A stretch of DNA of 64,000 nucleotides, taken from Sphingobacteriaceae bacterium. GTDB taxonomy: Bacteria > Bacteroidota > Bacteroidia > B-17B0 > Aurantibacillaceae. Shown here in pieces: positions 26,925 to 35,804 of the stretch; positions within the stretch are counted from its first letter, which is position 1, and each line of letters begins with the position of its first letter. Where the stretch lies: NCBI GenBank assembly GCA_016705695.1, contig JADJLA010000011.1:1-64000 (forward strand), written 5' to 3'. Made by a program: the position numbers and the translations under genes. The notes under the pieces were generated by a model, which saw only the letters and a list, made by a program, of their open reading frames with translations, did not search any database and had not been told where the DNA came from.

Positions 26925-28124
26925 TTAAAATTTATTTCCTGAACCACCGCCTCCAAATTCGCCACCACCCATTTGTACACCTGTATCTGTAGGCTGAGCG
27001 TGCGTTCCAAAACTTTGAGCGATCACAAGGGCTTCGGCATTTGCTTTTAGGAAATTATCTTCGTTAGGATCATCTTTAAATGTGATCCCCTTTTTATCGG
27101 TTACTAAATATTTTATAGAAACATATGCTAAAGCCATCATCACCAAACCGGCAATAGTTAATGAAACTTCAGGATGACCCAAGCTAAAATAATATTTAAA
27201 CGTAAGCGCTGATACAGCAATTAATAGTAAAGATACCCAAACCAATAATTTATCCTTTGTTCTTAATCCAAAAAACAAATACAACAAAGGAACAAAAGCT
27301 GTGAAGGCATAAAAAATAAGTGCCATTGGAATGTCTTGCCCCTCACTTAGATCTAAGTTAAAGAATTCAACGCTGCTTTCGCGGATAACGTAATAATTTC
27401 CTGAAACGTAAAATACAATAAGAGAAATGGCTTTTATTACTTTAAAACATCCTTTGTAGTGGGTCCTTGAGGAAAAGGTCATTTGCTTTTTTACAATAAA
27501 ATAAAACGCAGCAGATAAACCCATAAATGCAAAAGGCATGATGAATTTGGCGGCATTGCCAATTTTCATGATCAGTGAAAAGAAAATACAATACATACAG
27601 GCGATCATGAAAATGGTTACAACTCTATCTATATATCTAGCTGCTGCAACCATAAGGAATGGCAAATAGATAAAACACATTAAAAGAAATCCATCCTCAT
27701 CGTTAAGGTCATTACTAATACTAAACGCAATGGCTGAAAAAATAAAACTTAAAGCACTGTATAAAAGCGCGTCGTCAATTCCGTTGCTATACCAATTTCG
27801 CCATTGAATGAATTTTTCGAGGAAGAATACACATGCGCCGCCAAAAATAATGCTTACAAAAATGCTATATCCCTCAAACGAATCATTATTCACAAGAATT
27901 CCCATACTCATTAATGAGAATAAACCTAAAGCTGCGCCAATAAGAAAAAGCGTAAATAAAAATAATCCTACTTTGATAAAAATATTTGGCTTAAAATATT
28001 CAATAGGATATTTATTTAAAATAGAGGCCATTTGTGCGCCTGAAATAAGATCGCGGCTAAACCATTGCTTGGCTTTTTTAACGATAAGCATATTGCTCAA
28101 CAATATTTTATTATACGCTATCAT
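26925..28124 (-). CDS. Multi-spanning membrane protein, partner of the DUF2157 gene
   Basis: The 399-residue product has a soluble start (VKKAKQWFSRDLISGAQMAS) and about ten to eleven membrane helices. The end is a soluble tail rich in Gly with a final GGGEFGGGGSGNKF. The ATG at 28124 overlaps the stop of the upstream gene (ATGA), which supports this start over the ATG at 28091. The N-terminal SGAQMASILNKYPIEYFK resembles the start of DUF2157-like membrane proteins. The function is unknown. Confidence 0.75.
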   Translation of the reverse strand: MIAYNKILLSNMLIVKKAKQWFSRDLISGAQMASILNKYPIEYFKPNIFIKVGLFLFTLFLIGAALGLFSLMSMGILVNNDSFEGYSIFVSIIFGGACVFFLEKFIQWRNWYSNGIDDALLYSALSFIFSAIAFSISNDLNDEDGFLLMCFIYLPFLMVAAARYIDRVVTIFMIACMYCIFFSLIMKIGNAAKFIMPFAFMGLSAAFYFIVKKQMTFSSRTHYKGCFKVIKAISLIVFYVSGNYYVIRESSVEFFNLDLSEGQDIPMALIFYAFTAFVPLLYLFFGLRTKDKLLVWVSLLLIAVSALTFKYYFSLGHPEVSLTIAGLVMMALAYVSIKYLVTDKKGITFKDDPNEDNFLKANAEALVIAQSFGTHAQPTDTGVQMGGGEFGGGGSGNKF

Positions 28125-28965
28125 TTCTTAATCCCTAAAATGCGTTTATAATAAATAAAGAAAAGAACAATGGCTGCACACGATGCAATTACGTAAAATA
28201 GTCCAAGCATAAAGCTTAATTCATTCCCAATTTCAATTAAAAGATAAAAGAACGCATAGGTCAGAGCTATATAACCATAAATAACAGATAACAATAGAAA
28301 CAAAAATGATTTCTCAGCAATGGCATATCTAATATAATAGAATACAAGCGCGGAGATCAATAAAAAATAAACGAACGACATGTAGCTTTCATCGAACAGC
28401 CCTGCTAAAAGTGCAATAAATAAAATGTTTGCGGCAAAATTATTGTACGTAAATCCAAAATGCTTTTTAATATCCTTTATATCTGTCACTTTTGAAAAGC
28501 CTGCCAAAATTCCACCCACAACAATAGCTGTCCATATGATATCCGTGTTTGAAAAATCATTATTCTCTAATAAATGCATTGGTGTAACTGATATCCCGGC
28601 CCAAGCTGCAAAACCTGTTATTCCTAATGAAAGAATTCCTTTGTGATCAAAAACATAAGCGGTGCCTAATGAGATTCATCTTTTACTTCTTGATTTGTAT
28701 AAGGCTTGCGATGTTTAAATCCGTAATAAAAACAAGCAGCACAACCTAAACTAATGGCGGCAATGATACCAGTATGCCCAATGGTATCAATATTGAGATA
28801 CACCAAAATTCCAAGGCCTGCCATAAATAAAAGGATACCGAGATATAGAATGGTTTTTAATTCCCAATGAACACTCATGGGTTTATCACGCTCAAAAACA
28901 TTTACGCGCTGAGCTTGATCCTGATCAAGGATGCCATCATTTACTAATTGATCTGCAATATTCAT
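28121..28965 (-). pseudogene. DUF2157-type membrane protein, interrupted near 28660
   Basis: The first part (28666-28965, 99 residues) begins NIADQLVNDGILDQDQAQRV, the soluble DUF2157 start, followed by two membrane helices and YYGFKHRKPYTNQEVKDES, then a stop. The second part, in another frame, resumes as LGTAYVFDHKGILSLGITGF and AAWAGISVTPMHLLENND (from about 28660) and continues to 28121. Family members usually have about 40-50 more residues between these two parts, including one or two helices. So a piece seems to be missing in addition to a frame change. It could be a real deletion or an assembly error. It follows DUF721 directly (start at 28965, stop of DUF721 at 28966). Confidence 0.65.
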
Positions 28966-29259
28966 TTACTTAATCACCAAATTTTTTACCAATTCGTAAC
29001 CACAAAATTGATTGATCTTTTTTACAATGCTTTCTTTACTATACATTGCCTCGTTTTTTACAGCGGCCGAATCTAAACTTAAAAAAATGTTCTTTTGATC
29101 ATCAAAAAAAATCGAAGTGGTGTGATTTGCAATAACCTTTCCGGCAATTTCCTCCCAGGCATTCTTTACAGCAAACCTGCTCATTTTCACATCCAGATTT
29201 TCTTTCTTTAGAAATTGCTGAATGGCATCGCCCAATTTTACAAGGTTACTCTTTCTCAT
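28966..29259 (-). CDS. DUF721 (DciA-like) protein
   Basis: The 97-residue product shows the DUF721/DciA pattern: LVKLGDAIQQFLKKENLDVK, then NAWEEIAGKVIANHTTSIFF (the conserved W-x-x-I-x-G) and LFLSLDSAAVKNE-like strands. DciA loads the replicative helicase in bacteria that lack DnaC. Position next to recF is common in this phylum. The start overlaps the recF stop by four bases (ATGA), so translation is coupled. Confidence 0.9.
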   Translation of the reverse strand: MRKSNLVKLGDAIQQFLKKENLDVKMSRFAVKNAWEEIAGKVIANHTTSIFFDDQKNIFLSLDSAAVKNEAMYSKESIVKKINQFCGYELVKNLVIK

Positions 29260-30362
29260 ACTATTTCTTCTACCAACGCATTGGTAACCTTAAATAATTT
29301 ATGATCTGTTTTACTATTTCCAAATAGTGCTTGCATGCGCTCTATATGTGTATCTGTAATAAATACCTGTCCAAATTCATCTCCTTTTACAAGGTCAATT
29401 AATTTATTAAAACGCGTTTCGTCCAATTTATCATATACATCATCCAATAATAACAATGGTTTTTCGTGCTTTCTATCTTTGATGTATTGAAATTGTGCTA
29501 ATTTTAAAGCTAGCAAATATGATTTTTGCTGTCCTTGTGATGCGAATTTTTTGAGCGAAAGTCCGTTGATCTTAAAATCCATATCATCTTTGTGCGGACC
29601 AACCGTAGTATATTCCAAAATTCTATCTTTTGGCAAACAGGCCATAAGCGCCGTTTTAAAATCACGTCCTTCTAAAGAACTTTCATAATCTAATAACACT
29701 TCTTCTTTATGATCACTCAATATCTCATAAAAATGATTGAACATGGGAATGAACGAACTCAAAAAATCCTTCCGTTTCTCAATGATCACGTTTCCGTAAA
29801 TGGTTAATTGCTGATCCCATATCTCCAATAAAGAAGAATCCATGGTTTGCCCTTTGGCAAATTGTTTTAAAAGCGAATTTCTTTGCTTTACAACTCCATT
29901 ATAAGCGATCAAACTATCCAAATACACTTTATCGTATTGCGAAATGATGCTATCTACGAATTTGCGTCTTATCTCACTCACACCCCATATCAATTCATTA
30001 TCATTTGGGCTTATCATCACCAAAGGATATTGCCCAATATGTTCGCTGAGTTTGTGATATTCTTTTCCGTTCTTTTTAAATACCTTTTTTTGATTACGTT
30101 TAATGCCGCAATACACCGCATCCGTTTCCCCATTTTTATCAAAATGCCCCTGAAGAATGAAGTATCCCTCAGTATTTTTGATATTTTGACTATCAATAGC
30201 ATTAAAATAACTCTTGCATAAACTGAGGTAATGGATTGCGTCCAAAAGATTGGTTTTACCCGAGCCGTTATTACCCACAAAACAGTTGATCCTCGGCGAA
30301 AAACGGGCCGAAAACTCGCTGTAATTCTTGAAGTTAACTAAGGATAGATCTTTTAAAAACAT
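29256..30362 (-). CDS. recF: DNA replication and repair protein RecF
   Basis: RecF helps load RecA at single-strand gaps. The 368-residue product has the SMC-like ATPase layout: Walker A GNNGSGKTNLLDAIHYLSL near residue 30, signature KKFASQGQQKSYLLALKL and Walker B with D-loop KPLLLLDDVYDKLDETR. Length is normal. It heads the minus-strand transcript with DUF721 and the DUF2157 gene, and diverges from the TPR gene at 30471 with 108 bases between starts. Confidence 0.97.
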   Translation of the reverse strand: MFLKDLSLVNFKNYSEFSARFSPRINCFVGNNGSGKTNLLDAIHYLSLCKSYFNAIDSQNIKNTEGYFILQGHFDKNGETDAVYCGIKRNQKKVFKKNGKEYHKLSEHIGQYPLVMISPNDNELIWGVSEIRRKFVDSIISQYDKVYLDSLIAYNGVVKQRNSLLKQFAKGQTMDSSLLEIWDQQLTIYGNVIIEKRKDFLSSFIPMFNHFYEILSDHKEEVLLDYESSLEGRDFKTALMACLPKDRILEYTTVGPHKDDMDFKINGLSLKKFASQGQQKSYLLALKLAQFQYIKDRKHEKPLLLLDDVYDKLDETRFNKLIDLVKGDEFGQVFITDTHIERMQALFGNSKTDHKLFKVTNALVEEIV

Positions 30363-30443
30363 AGGCTATAACACAAAAATACGCTTAGTTTACGAGCCTT
30401 TGGGCCATGTTTAAAAAAATTTCGATTTATCAGTAAAAAAGCC

Positions 30444-30451
30444 TATTTTTG
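30444..30451 (+). promoter_or_regulatory. -7 box upstream of the TPR membrane protein
   Basis: TATTTTTG fits TAnnTTTG and lies 19 bases before the ATG at 30471. No strong -33 element was found, so support is moderate to weak. Confidence 0.35.
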
Positions 30452-30470
30452 CCCCCTATTATTTTAACAA

Positions 30471-31235
30471 ATGGCAGAAACTAAAGATGAATCTACAATT
30501 GAGAATGTAGATGCTAATGAACAAGTTGAGGAGATTATTGAGGAGCAAGAAGAGCGAGTGATCGATCCTAATTTACAGGGTATTCAACTTTTTTATGAAA
30601 AGAACAAGAAAATGGTCCAGTACGGTGGTGGTGGATTACTTGTGGTTATTGCTGCTTTTGTATTCTGGAATTTTAAATACTTACCTGAAAAAGAAGCTGA
30701 GGCCGGAAACGAGATCATGTGGGCTCAAAAATTCTTTGATATCGACAGTTTTAGCATTGCATTAAATGGAAACCGTATGGTTTACACCGCAGATGGTCAG
30801 AAACCAATTATGGGTTTTGATGCTGTGGCTGATGAATACGGAATGACAAAAACAGGAACGCTAGCTAATTACTATGCGGGCATTTGCTATTTACGCCTTG
30901 GTAAATACGATCAAGCAATTGAAAGATTAGAAAAGTATAATTTGGATGATGAAATGATCGCTCCAATGGCTACAGGACTAATTGGCGATGCTTACGTAGA
31001 ACAAAGTAAAGTAGATGAAGCTATCAAATATTATTTGAAAGCAGCAGATATGAAGGTGAATAATTTTACGACACCATATTTTTTAAAGAAAGCGAGCTTT
31101 GCTTACGAATTGAAAGCAAATTATTCTGAAGCGATCAATATGTACGAGCGTTTAGAAAAGGAATACGGAAGCACAGAGCTTGGCAAAGAAGCCGATAGGA
31201 ATATTGCCCGATTAAAAGCCCTAGGGAATTTATAA
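30471..31235 (+). CDS. Membrane-anchored TPR protein (YfgM-like)
   Basis: The 254-residue product has an acidic cytoplasmic start (ENVDANEQVEEIIEEQEERV) and one membrane helix (about residues 53-70, GGGGLLVVIAAFVFWNF). The periplasmic tetratricopeptide helices include ANYYAGICYLRLGKYDQAIE, LIGDAYVEQSKVDEAIKYYL and ASFAYELKANYSEAINMYER. This matches YfgM, the ancillary subunit of the Sec translocon and periplasmic chaperone network. The role here is inferred from that similarity. A strong terminator follows at 31246. Confidence 0.85.
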   Translation: MAETKDESTIENVDANEQVEEIIEEQEERVIDPNLQGIQLFYEKNKKMVQYGGGGLLVVIAAFVFWNFKYLPEKEAEAGNEIMWAQKFFDIDSFSIALNGNRMVYTADGQKPIMGFDAVADEYGMTKTGTLANYYAGICYLRLGKYDQAIERLEKYNLDDEMIAPMATGLIGDAYVEQSKVDEAIKYYLKAADMKVNNFTTPYFLKKASFAYELKANYSEAINMYERLEKEYGSTELGKEADRNIARLKALGNL

Positions 31236-31245
31236 AACGAACACT

Positions 31246-31275
31246 AACCCCGCAGAATTTGCGGGGTTATTTTTT
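31246..31275 (+). terminator. Rho-independent terminator of the TPR gene, just before ribH
   Basis: AACCCCGC (31246-31253) and GCGGGGTT (31261-31268) form a perfect 8-bp stem with a 7-base loop, followed by six T's (31270-31275). It ends only seven bases before the ribH ATG at 31283. Confidence 0.85.
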
Positions 31276-31282
31276 AAAGCAA

Positions 31283-31780
31283 ATGTCAAGCACACACAAA
31301 AATCTATCAAAATTTGAAGGCAGCGAAGTACCAAGTGCAGCGCGCTATAAATTTGGTATTGTTTGGGCTGAGTGGAATCACGAGATCACGCACGAATTAA
31401 AAGAAGGTGCCCTTGGTTTTTTGAGAAGTAAAGATGCCAAAGAAAGAAACATTATTATTAGAACTGTTCCGGGAGCATATGAATTAACCCTTGGCGCGCA
31501 GTATCTATTAGAAAAACAACGTGTAGATGCGGTAATTGTTTTAGGATGTGTGATACAAGGCGAAACAAAGCATTTTGATTTTATTTGTGATGCAGTTGCA
31601 AATGGCATAACACAACTAAACATCAAATATGGCAAGCCTGTTATTTTTGGCGTATTAACTCCGAATAACATGCAGCAAGCTATTGACAGAGCCGGCGGAA
31701 AGCATGGCAATAAAGGCGAAGAAGCAGCGGCTACGGCAATAAAAATGCTTGCACTTAGAGATTCGTTCACTAAAAAATAA
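31283..31780 (+). CDS. ribH: 6,7-dimethyl-8-ribityllumazine synthase
   Basis: This is the penultimate enzyme of riboflavin synthesis. It condenses 5-amino-6-ribitylaminouracil with 3,4-dihydroxy-2-butanone-4-phosphate. The 165-residue product has FGIVWAEWNHEITHELKEGA, the VPGAYELTLGAQYL motif, VLGCVIQGETKHFDFI (catalytic His region) and FGVLTPNNMQQAIDRAG. An ATG at 31283 is preferred over the in-frame start at 31259, which lies inside the preceding terminator hairpin. There is no visible riboswitch; the terminator immediately upstream leaves almost no leader. Confidence 0.96.
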   Translation: MSSTHKNLSKFEGSEVPSAARYKFGIVWAEWNHEITHELKEGALGFLRSKDAKERNIIIRTVPGAYELTLGAQYLLEKQRVDAVIVLGCVIQGETKHFDFICDAVANGITQLNIKYGKPVIFGVLTPNNMQQAIDRAGGKHGNKGEEAAATAIKMLALRDSFTKK

Positions 31781-31822
31781 CACCCGCTTACTCATTCAAT
31801 AATAACACATTCTCTTTTTAAT

Positions 31823-31830
31823 TATATTTG
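31823..31830 (+). promoter_or_regulatory. -7 box of the phosphohexomutase gene
   Basis: TATATTTG fits TAnnTTTG and lies 19 bases before the ATG at 31850. No -33 element is obvious. Confidence 0.4.
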
Positions 31831-31849
31831 ATCTAGCACACTATTTAGT

Positions 31850-33256
31850 ATGACAAAAATAAAATTTGGAACCGACGGCTGGAGAGCCATTATAGCAAAA
31901 GATTTTACAGTAGATAACGTAGCGCGTGTTACCGAAGCTGTAAGTAAATACTTAATTAAAACTCACAAAACACCAAGCGTTGTTTTAGGACACGATTGCC
32001 GTTTTGCAGGCGAATTATTTGCCGAAACTGCGGCAAAAGTTTTTATTGCCAATAACATCAAAGTTTTTTTAGCGAAAGATTTTATTAGTACGCCTATGAT
32101 ATCATTAGGCGCTGTAAAATATAAAACAGATCTTGGAGTGATCATCACTGCAAGCCATAATCCGGCTTCGTACAATGGATATAAAATAAAAGCACATTAT
32201 GGCGGACCACTTGGGCCGGAGTTAGTGCAAGAAATTGAAGACATCATTCCTCCCGATACAATTTATGATCTTGATGTAATTAGTTTAAAGGACGCTGAAA
32301 AAAATGGTCTTTTAAAATACATTGATCTTGAGAACGATTATATTAAGCATGTAGAAAAGAATTTTGACTTAGATGCTATTAGAAATTCGAAATTGAATTT
32401 GGTTTATGATAGCATGTTTGGTGCAGGACAAAGAGTAATGAGTAAATTATTCCCAAACATTCATCATTTACATAACGATCATAATCCGGGTTTTCATGGA
32501 CAAGCACCGGAACCAATTCATAAGAATTTACAAGAGCTTAGTAATTTTATTAAGTCGAAAGGAAATATCTCTTGTGGTTTAGCTACTGATGGAGATGCCG
32601 ATAGAATTGGTTTATATGACGCGGAAGGAAAATTTGTTGATTCACATCATATTATTTTATTATTGATCCATTACATGGTGAAGTATAAGAACATGAAAGG
32701 AAAAGTAGCGGTTGCTTTTAGCACTTCGGTAAAAATAAAGAACATGTGCGACCATTATAAATTACCATTAGATGTTGTGAAGATCGGTTTCAAATACATT
32801 TGCGGCATCATGGTAAAAGAAGACGTGTTGGTAGGCGGCGAAGAAAGTGGTGGAATTGCAATTAAAGGGCATATTCCTGAGCGCGATGGAATTTGGATGG
32901 GATTAACCATTTGGGAATTCATGGCTAAATCGGGCAAATCATTAAAAGAATTAATTCAAGAGGTTTACGATATAACAGGAACATTTTGGTTTGAACGTAA
33001 CGACCTATATATTGACGAAGCTACCAAACAAAAAGTATTGGAGGCTTGCAAAAAAGGAAGTTATAAAGCTTTTGGTAAATACAATGTATCGCGTATTGAA
33101 GACCTAGACGGTTACAAATATTTCTTTGATGATAACACTTGGTTAATGATCCGCGCAAGTGGTACAGAGCCAGTATTGCGTTTGTATGCTGAAGGGGCAA
33201 CAAAAGAAATTGCTTTTGACATTTTAGAGCATACTAAAAAAACTCTTTTAGGCTAG
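31850..33256 (+). CDS. Phosphoglucomutase/phosphomannomutase family protein
   Basis: The 468-residue product belongs to the alpha-D-phosphohexomutase superfamily. It begins KIKFGTDGWRAIIAKDFTVD. It has the phosphoserine loop ITASHNPASYNGYKIKA, the metal-binding loop ATDGDADRIGLYD, the sugar-binding GGEESGGI and the phosphate-binding RASGTEPVLRLYAE. Whether it acts on glucose or mannose phosphate cannot be decided from the motifs. A secreted-protein gene follows after 10 bases. Confidence 0.95.
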   Translation: MTKIKFGTDGWRAIIAKDFTVDNVARVTEAVSKYLIKTHKTPSVVLGHDCRFAGELFAETAAKVFIANNIKVFLAKDFISTPMISLGAVKYKTDLGVIITASHNPASYNGYKIKAHYGGPLGPELVQEIEDIIPPDTIYDLDVISLKDAEKNGLLKYIDLENDYIKHVEKNFDLDAIRNSKLNLVYDSMFGAGQRVMSKLFPNIHHLHNDHNPGFHGQAPEPIHKNLQELSNFIKSKGNISCGLATDGDADRIGLYDAEGKFVDSHHIILLLIHYMVKYKNMKGKVAVAFSTSVKIKNMCDHYKLPLDVVKIGFKYICGIMVKEDVLVGGEESGGIAIKGHIPERDGIWMGLTIWEFMAKSGKSLKELIQEVYDITGTFWFERNDLYIDEATKQKVLEACKKGSYKAFGKYNVSRIEDLDGYKYFFDDNTWLMIRASGTEPVLRLYAEGATKEIAFDILEHTKKTLLG

Positions 33257-33266
33257 ACCTAAATAC

Positions 33267-33923
33267 ATGAGATCTCATTTAAAATGTATTGTACTTTTTC
33301 TATTCTTTCAAACTTTAATTAGTGCGCAAGATACTTTGGTGTTCGCAAAAGCTAAAGATTCAAGTTCTCTTTATAAACTACCATTAGGAAAATATCCTAT
33401 TCAGATAAAATTTAGCGACTCGCTTGCGTTTAAGGCGATCATACATGATGTTTATGATACAGTAATTTCTATTAAAACTTATATAAGGACATCTCTTTCG
33501 GATAGCCTTATAAAAGAATTGAAAGATCGCTATACTCAACTTTCTAAACAAAAGCATAACAAACGAAAATATAGGGATAGCTTAAATAGAGAGTTAAATT
33601 TTAAGATACTCCATGTTCAATATTCGGTTCAAAGAACAATTAAAACATCTAGGATAAGAACTATTACGGTTATCAATCATTACCGCCCTGAAAAGAGAAA
33701 ATTAATTAAAGCCGCAAATGTAGCAGCCGCTTTATTTATTGCAGCCACTCTTATATCGGCCGACACTCAAAATCCATACATTATAGGAGCCGGAGTTGGA
33801 CTTACTGCTATTTCATTCATTGCAAAATCCATTATCACGTCAGAAGATCTTGATCTAATCGTTTCAAAAAAAGCAAAGCGCAAAACAAAGTGGAAAATAG
33901 CAAAAGTGATAAGAAAAAGTTGA
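33267..33923 (+). CDS. Secreted protein of unknown function
   Basis: The 218-residue product has a signal peptide (RSHLKCIVLFLFFQTLISA, then QDTLVFAK). It has a charged middle (KELKDRYTQLSKQKHNKRKY), and one or two hydrophobic segments near the end (AANVAAALFIAATLISA, IIGAGVGLTAISFIAKSII). It is very basic at the C-terminus (KKAKRKTKWKIAKVIRKS). No family was recognised. It follows the phosphohexomutase closely and ends before a bidirectional terminator. Confidence 0.6.
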   Translation: MRSHLKCIVLFLFFQTLISAQDTLVFAKAKDSSSLYKLPLGKYPIQIKFSDSLAFKAIIHDVYDTVISIKTYIRTSLSDSLIKELKDRYTQLSKQKHNKRKYRDSLNRELNFKILHVQYSVQRTIKTSRIRTITVINHYRPEKRKLIKAANVAAALFIAATLISADTQNPYIIGAGVGLTAISFIAKSIITSEDLDLIVSKKAKRKTKWKIAKVIRKS

Positions 33924-33957
33924 TTCAATTCTCATAGGTAAGTCATCAAATAAAAAA

Positions 33958-33982
33958 GGCCCCGAAAATATCGGAGCCTTTT
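33958..33982. terminator. Bidirectional terminator between 33923 and 34007
   Basis: GGCCCCG (33958-33964) and CGGAGCC (33972-33978) form a stem with one mismatch. T's follow on the right and A's precede on the left, so it can end transcripts of both convergent genes. Confidence 0.8.
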
Positions 33983-34006
33983 CATAACCTCTAAAATAAC
34001 TTACAA

Positions 34007-35731
34007 CTACCTCACACCATTCATCATGGCAAGTAACTTCTTTGATAAGAAGAATAGAATAACAGAGGCCACGCCTGCCATTACCACAAACAACATAAAG
34101 AATGAATAAAGATCATTTATTTTATATCCAATAAATGATTTTTCCTTTATAACTGAATTTGCAAAAATATTCTTAACTACATCTTCCTTCACTACTTTAT
34201 CCTTAATTCCATCTAAATTAATTAAGTCGATGCTCACATACTTAGTTCCGTTAATATCCTCCGCCTTATCTAATTTTGGACATATCTCAATTGCTTTTTC
34301 GGTTTGTTGCTTTTCAACAGCCGATACAACCAACATTGTTTCCGGATAATATGAACTTAAAGTTCCGGCAAATTTATTAGCTGAAGCAGTGGATAAGAAC
34401 CAAACACCCATTAAAAGAGACGCGAATTTGACGGGGGCCAATTTATTTACCATTGACAAACCAATTGGAGATAAACATAGTTCACCAAAAGTATGGATCA
34501 CATATAAACCTAATAACCACATCATACTTACTTTTGTTGAAGGGTCGATCCCTTTTACTCCTGCAGCAATTACTACATAACCTAAAGCCAATAAGAATAA
34601 ACCTATCGCTTGTTTGTACGGAGATGCGGGTTCTCTGTTACGCTTTCCTAAGAAACCCCATAAAGCCACAAATACGCCGGCAAAGATCACAATAGCAACT
34701 GCATTTACTGATTGAAAATAACTTGCAGGAATCTCATTTCCAAAAAGAGTTCTATCAGTTTGTTCTGCTGCAAAGAAAGTTAATGCGGCGCCTGCTTGTT
34801 CAAAGGCAGCCCAAAAGAAAATAACAAAGAAAGCTACAATGTAAATAACCCAAATACGTTGTTTCTCAACTTTTGTTAAGCTTCTATCTGAGATAATAAA
34901 TCCCGGAGCGGCAATTGATAATGAAAAAATAAATGATCCAATAATACCTTGTCCTAATAGCATGAATAACGTAAACAATCCAACTTCAATTCCTAACCAG
35001 GTCATTATTTGACCATTTGTAAATTCAGTTTTTACTTCTTTCGCTGTATCAATATCACTAGTTGCAATGTTTCTATTTGGTTTACCACCAATAGCTGCAC
35101 CTTCAGGCGTTACAATATATTTATCTTTTAACGAGATAAATAATATCAAACTAAGTATCATACCAAAACAAGCTGCTAAAAATCCCCATTTAAAATCTCC
35201 GGGATCGCCGGTATCACCAATGTATCCACAAACTAAAGGAGCAAAAAATGCACCTAGGTTAATTCCCATGTAAAAAATAGTAAACGCTGAGTCAACTCGT
35301 TTATCACCTTTAGTGTATAACTGCCCAACCATGGTAGAAATGTTTGGTTTAAAGAACCCGTTTCCAATAATTAGCATGGTTAAACCGCCCATCATAATAA
35401 TTCTCGCGAGATCAACATTTTGATAGAACGAACCTGCCAAGAACATTAAAAACTGCCCTAGTGCCATCATTATACCACCAACAATGATCGATTTTCTATT
35501 CCCCCAATATCTATCTGCCATATAGCCTCCAATTAATGGAGTTAAGTATACCAAACCGGTATAACTTCCATAAATATCAGAACCAAAGGCTTTATCGTAT
35601 AATAATGCTTTGGTTAAAAATAATACGAAAATGGCACGCATTCCGTAATAACTGAAACGTTCCCACATTTCGGTGATAAAAAGTACGTAAAGTCCTTTTG
35701 GATGACCACTTTGAACTTGTTTTTGTTCCAT
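34007..35731 (-). CDS. Proton-dependent oligopeptide transporter (POT/PTR family)
   Basis: The 574-residue inner-membrane protein has the POT signatures: ITEMWERFSYYGMRAIFVLF (proton-coupling ExxER), GGYMADRYWGNRKSI, FYMGINLGAFFAPLVCGYIG (PTR2 signature) and HTFGELCLSPIGLSMVNKL. It imports di- and tripeptides with protons. An unusual extra soluble stretch of about 80 residues (EKQQTEKAIEICPKLDKAED to VIKEKSFIGYKIND) sits between the last helices; it is common in Bacteroidetes members but absent from E. coli DtpA. It converges with the upstream gene on a shared terminator. Confidence 0.96.
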   Translation of the reverse strand: MEQKQVQSGHPKGLYVLFITEMWERFSYYGMRAIFVLFLTKALLYDKAFGSDIYGSYTGLVYLTPLIGGYMADRYWGNRKSIIVGGIMMALGQFLMFLAGSFYQNVDLARIIMMGGLTMLIIGNGFFKPNISTMVGQLYTKGDKRVDSAFTIFYMGINLGAFFAPLVCGYIGDTGDPGDFKWGFLAACFGMILSLILFISLKDKYIVTPEGAAIGGKPNRNIATSDIDTAKEVKTEFTNGQIMTWLGIEVGLFTLFMLLGQGIIGSFIFSLSIAAPGFIISDRSLTKVEKQRIWVIYIVAFFVIFFWAAFEQAGAALTFFAAEQTDRTLFGNEIPASYFQSVNAVAIVIFAGVFVALWGFLGKRNREPASPYKQAIGLFLLALGYVVIAAGVKGIDPSTKVSMMWLLGLYVIHTFGELCLSPIGLSMVNKLAPVKFASLLMGVWFLSTASANKFAGTLSSYYPETMLVVSAVEKQQTEKAIEICPKLDKAEDINGTKYVSIDLINLDGIKDKVVKEDVVKNIFANSVIKEKSFIGYKINDLYSFFMLFVVMAGVASVILFFLSKKLLAMMNGVR

Positions 35732-35804
35732 GTTTTTAAATTAGATTCGTAAAAATAGCCTTTTAATTCAATAATTCAAATGTATTTTGAGGGGTAAAAA
35801 GAGC

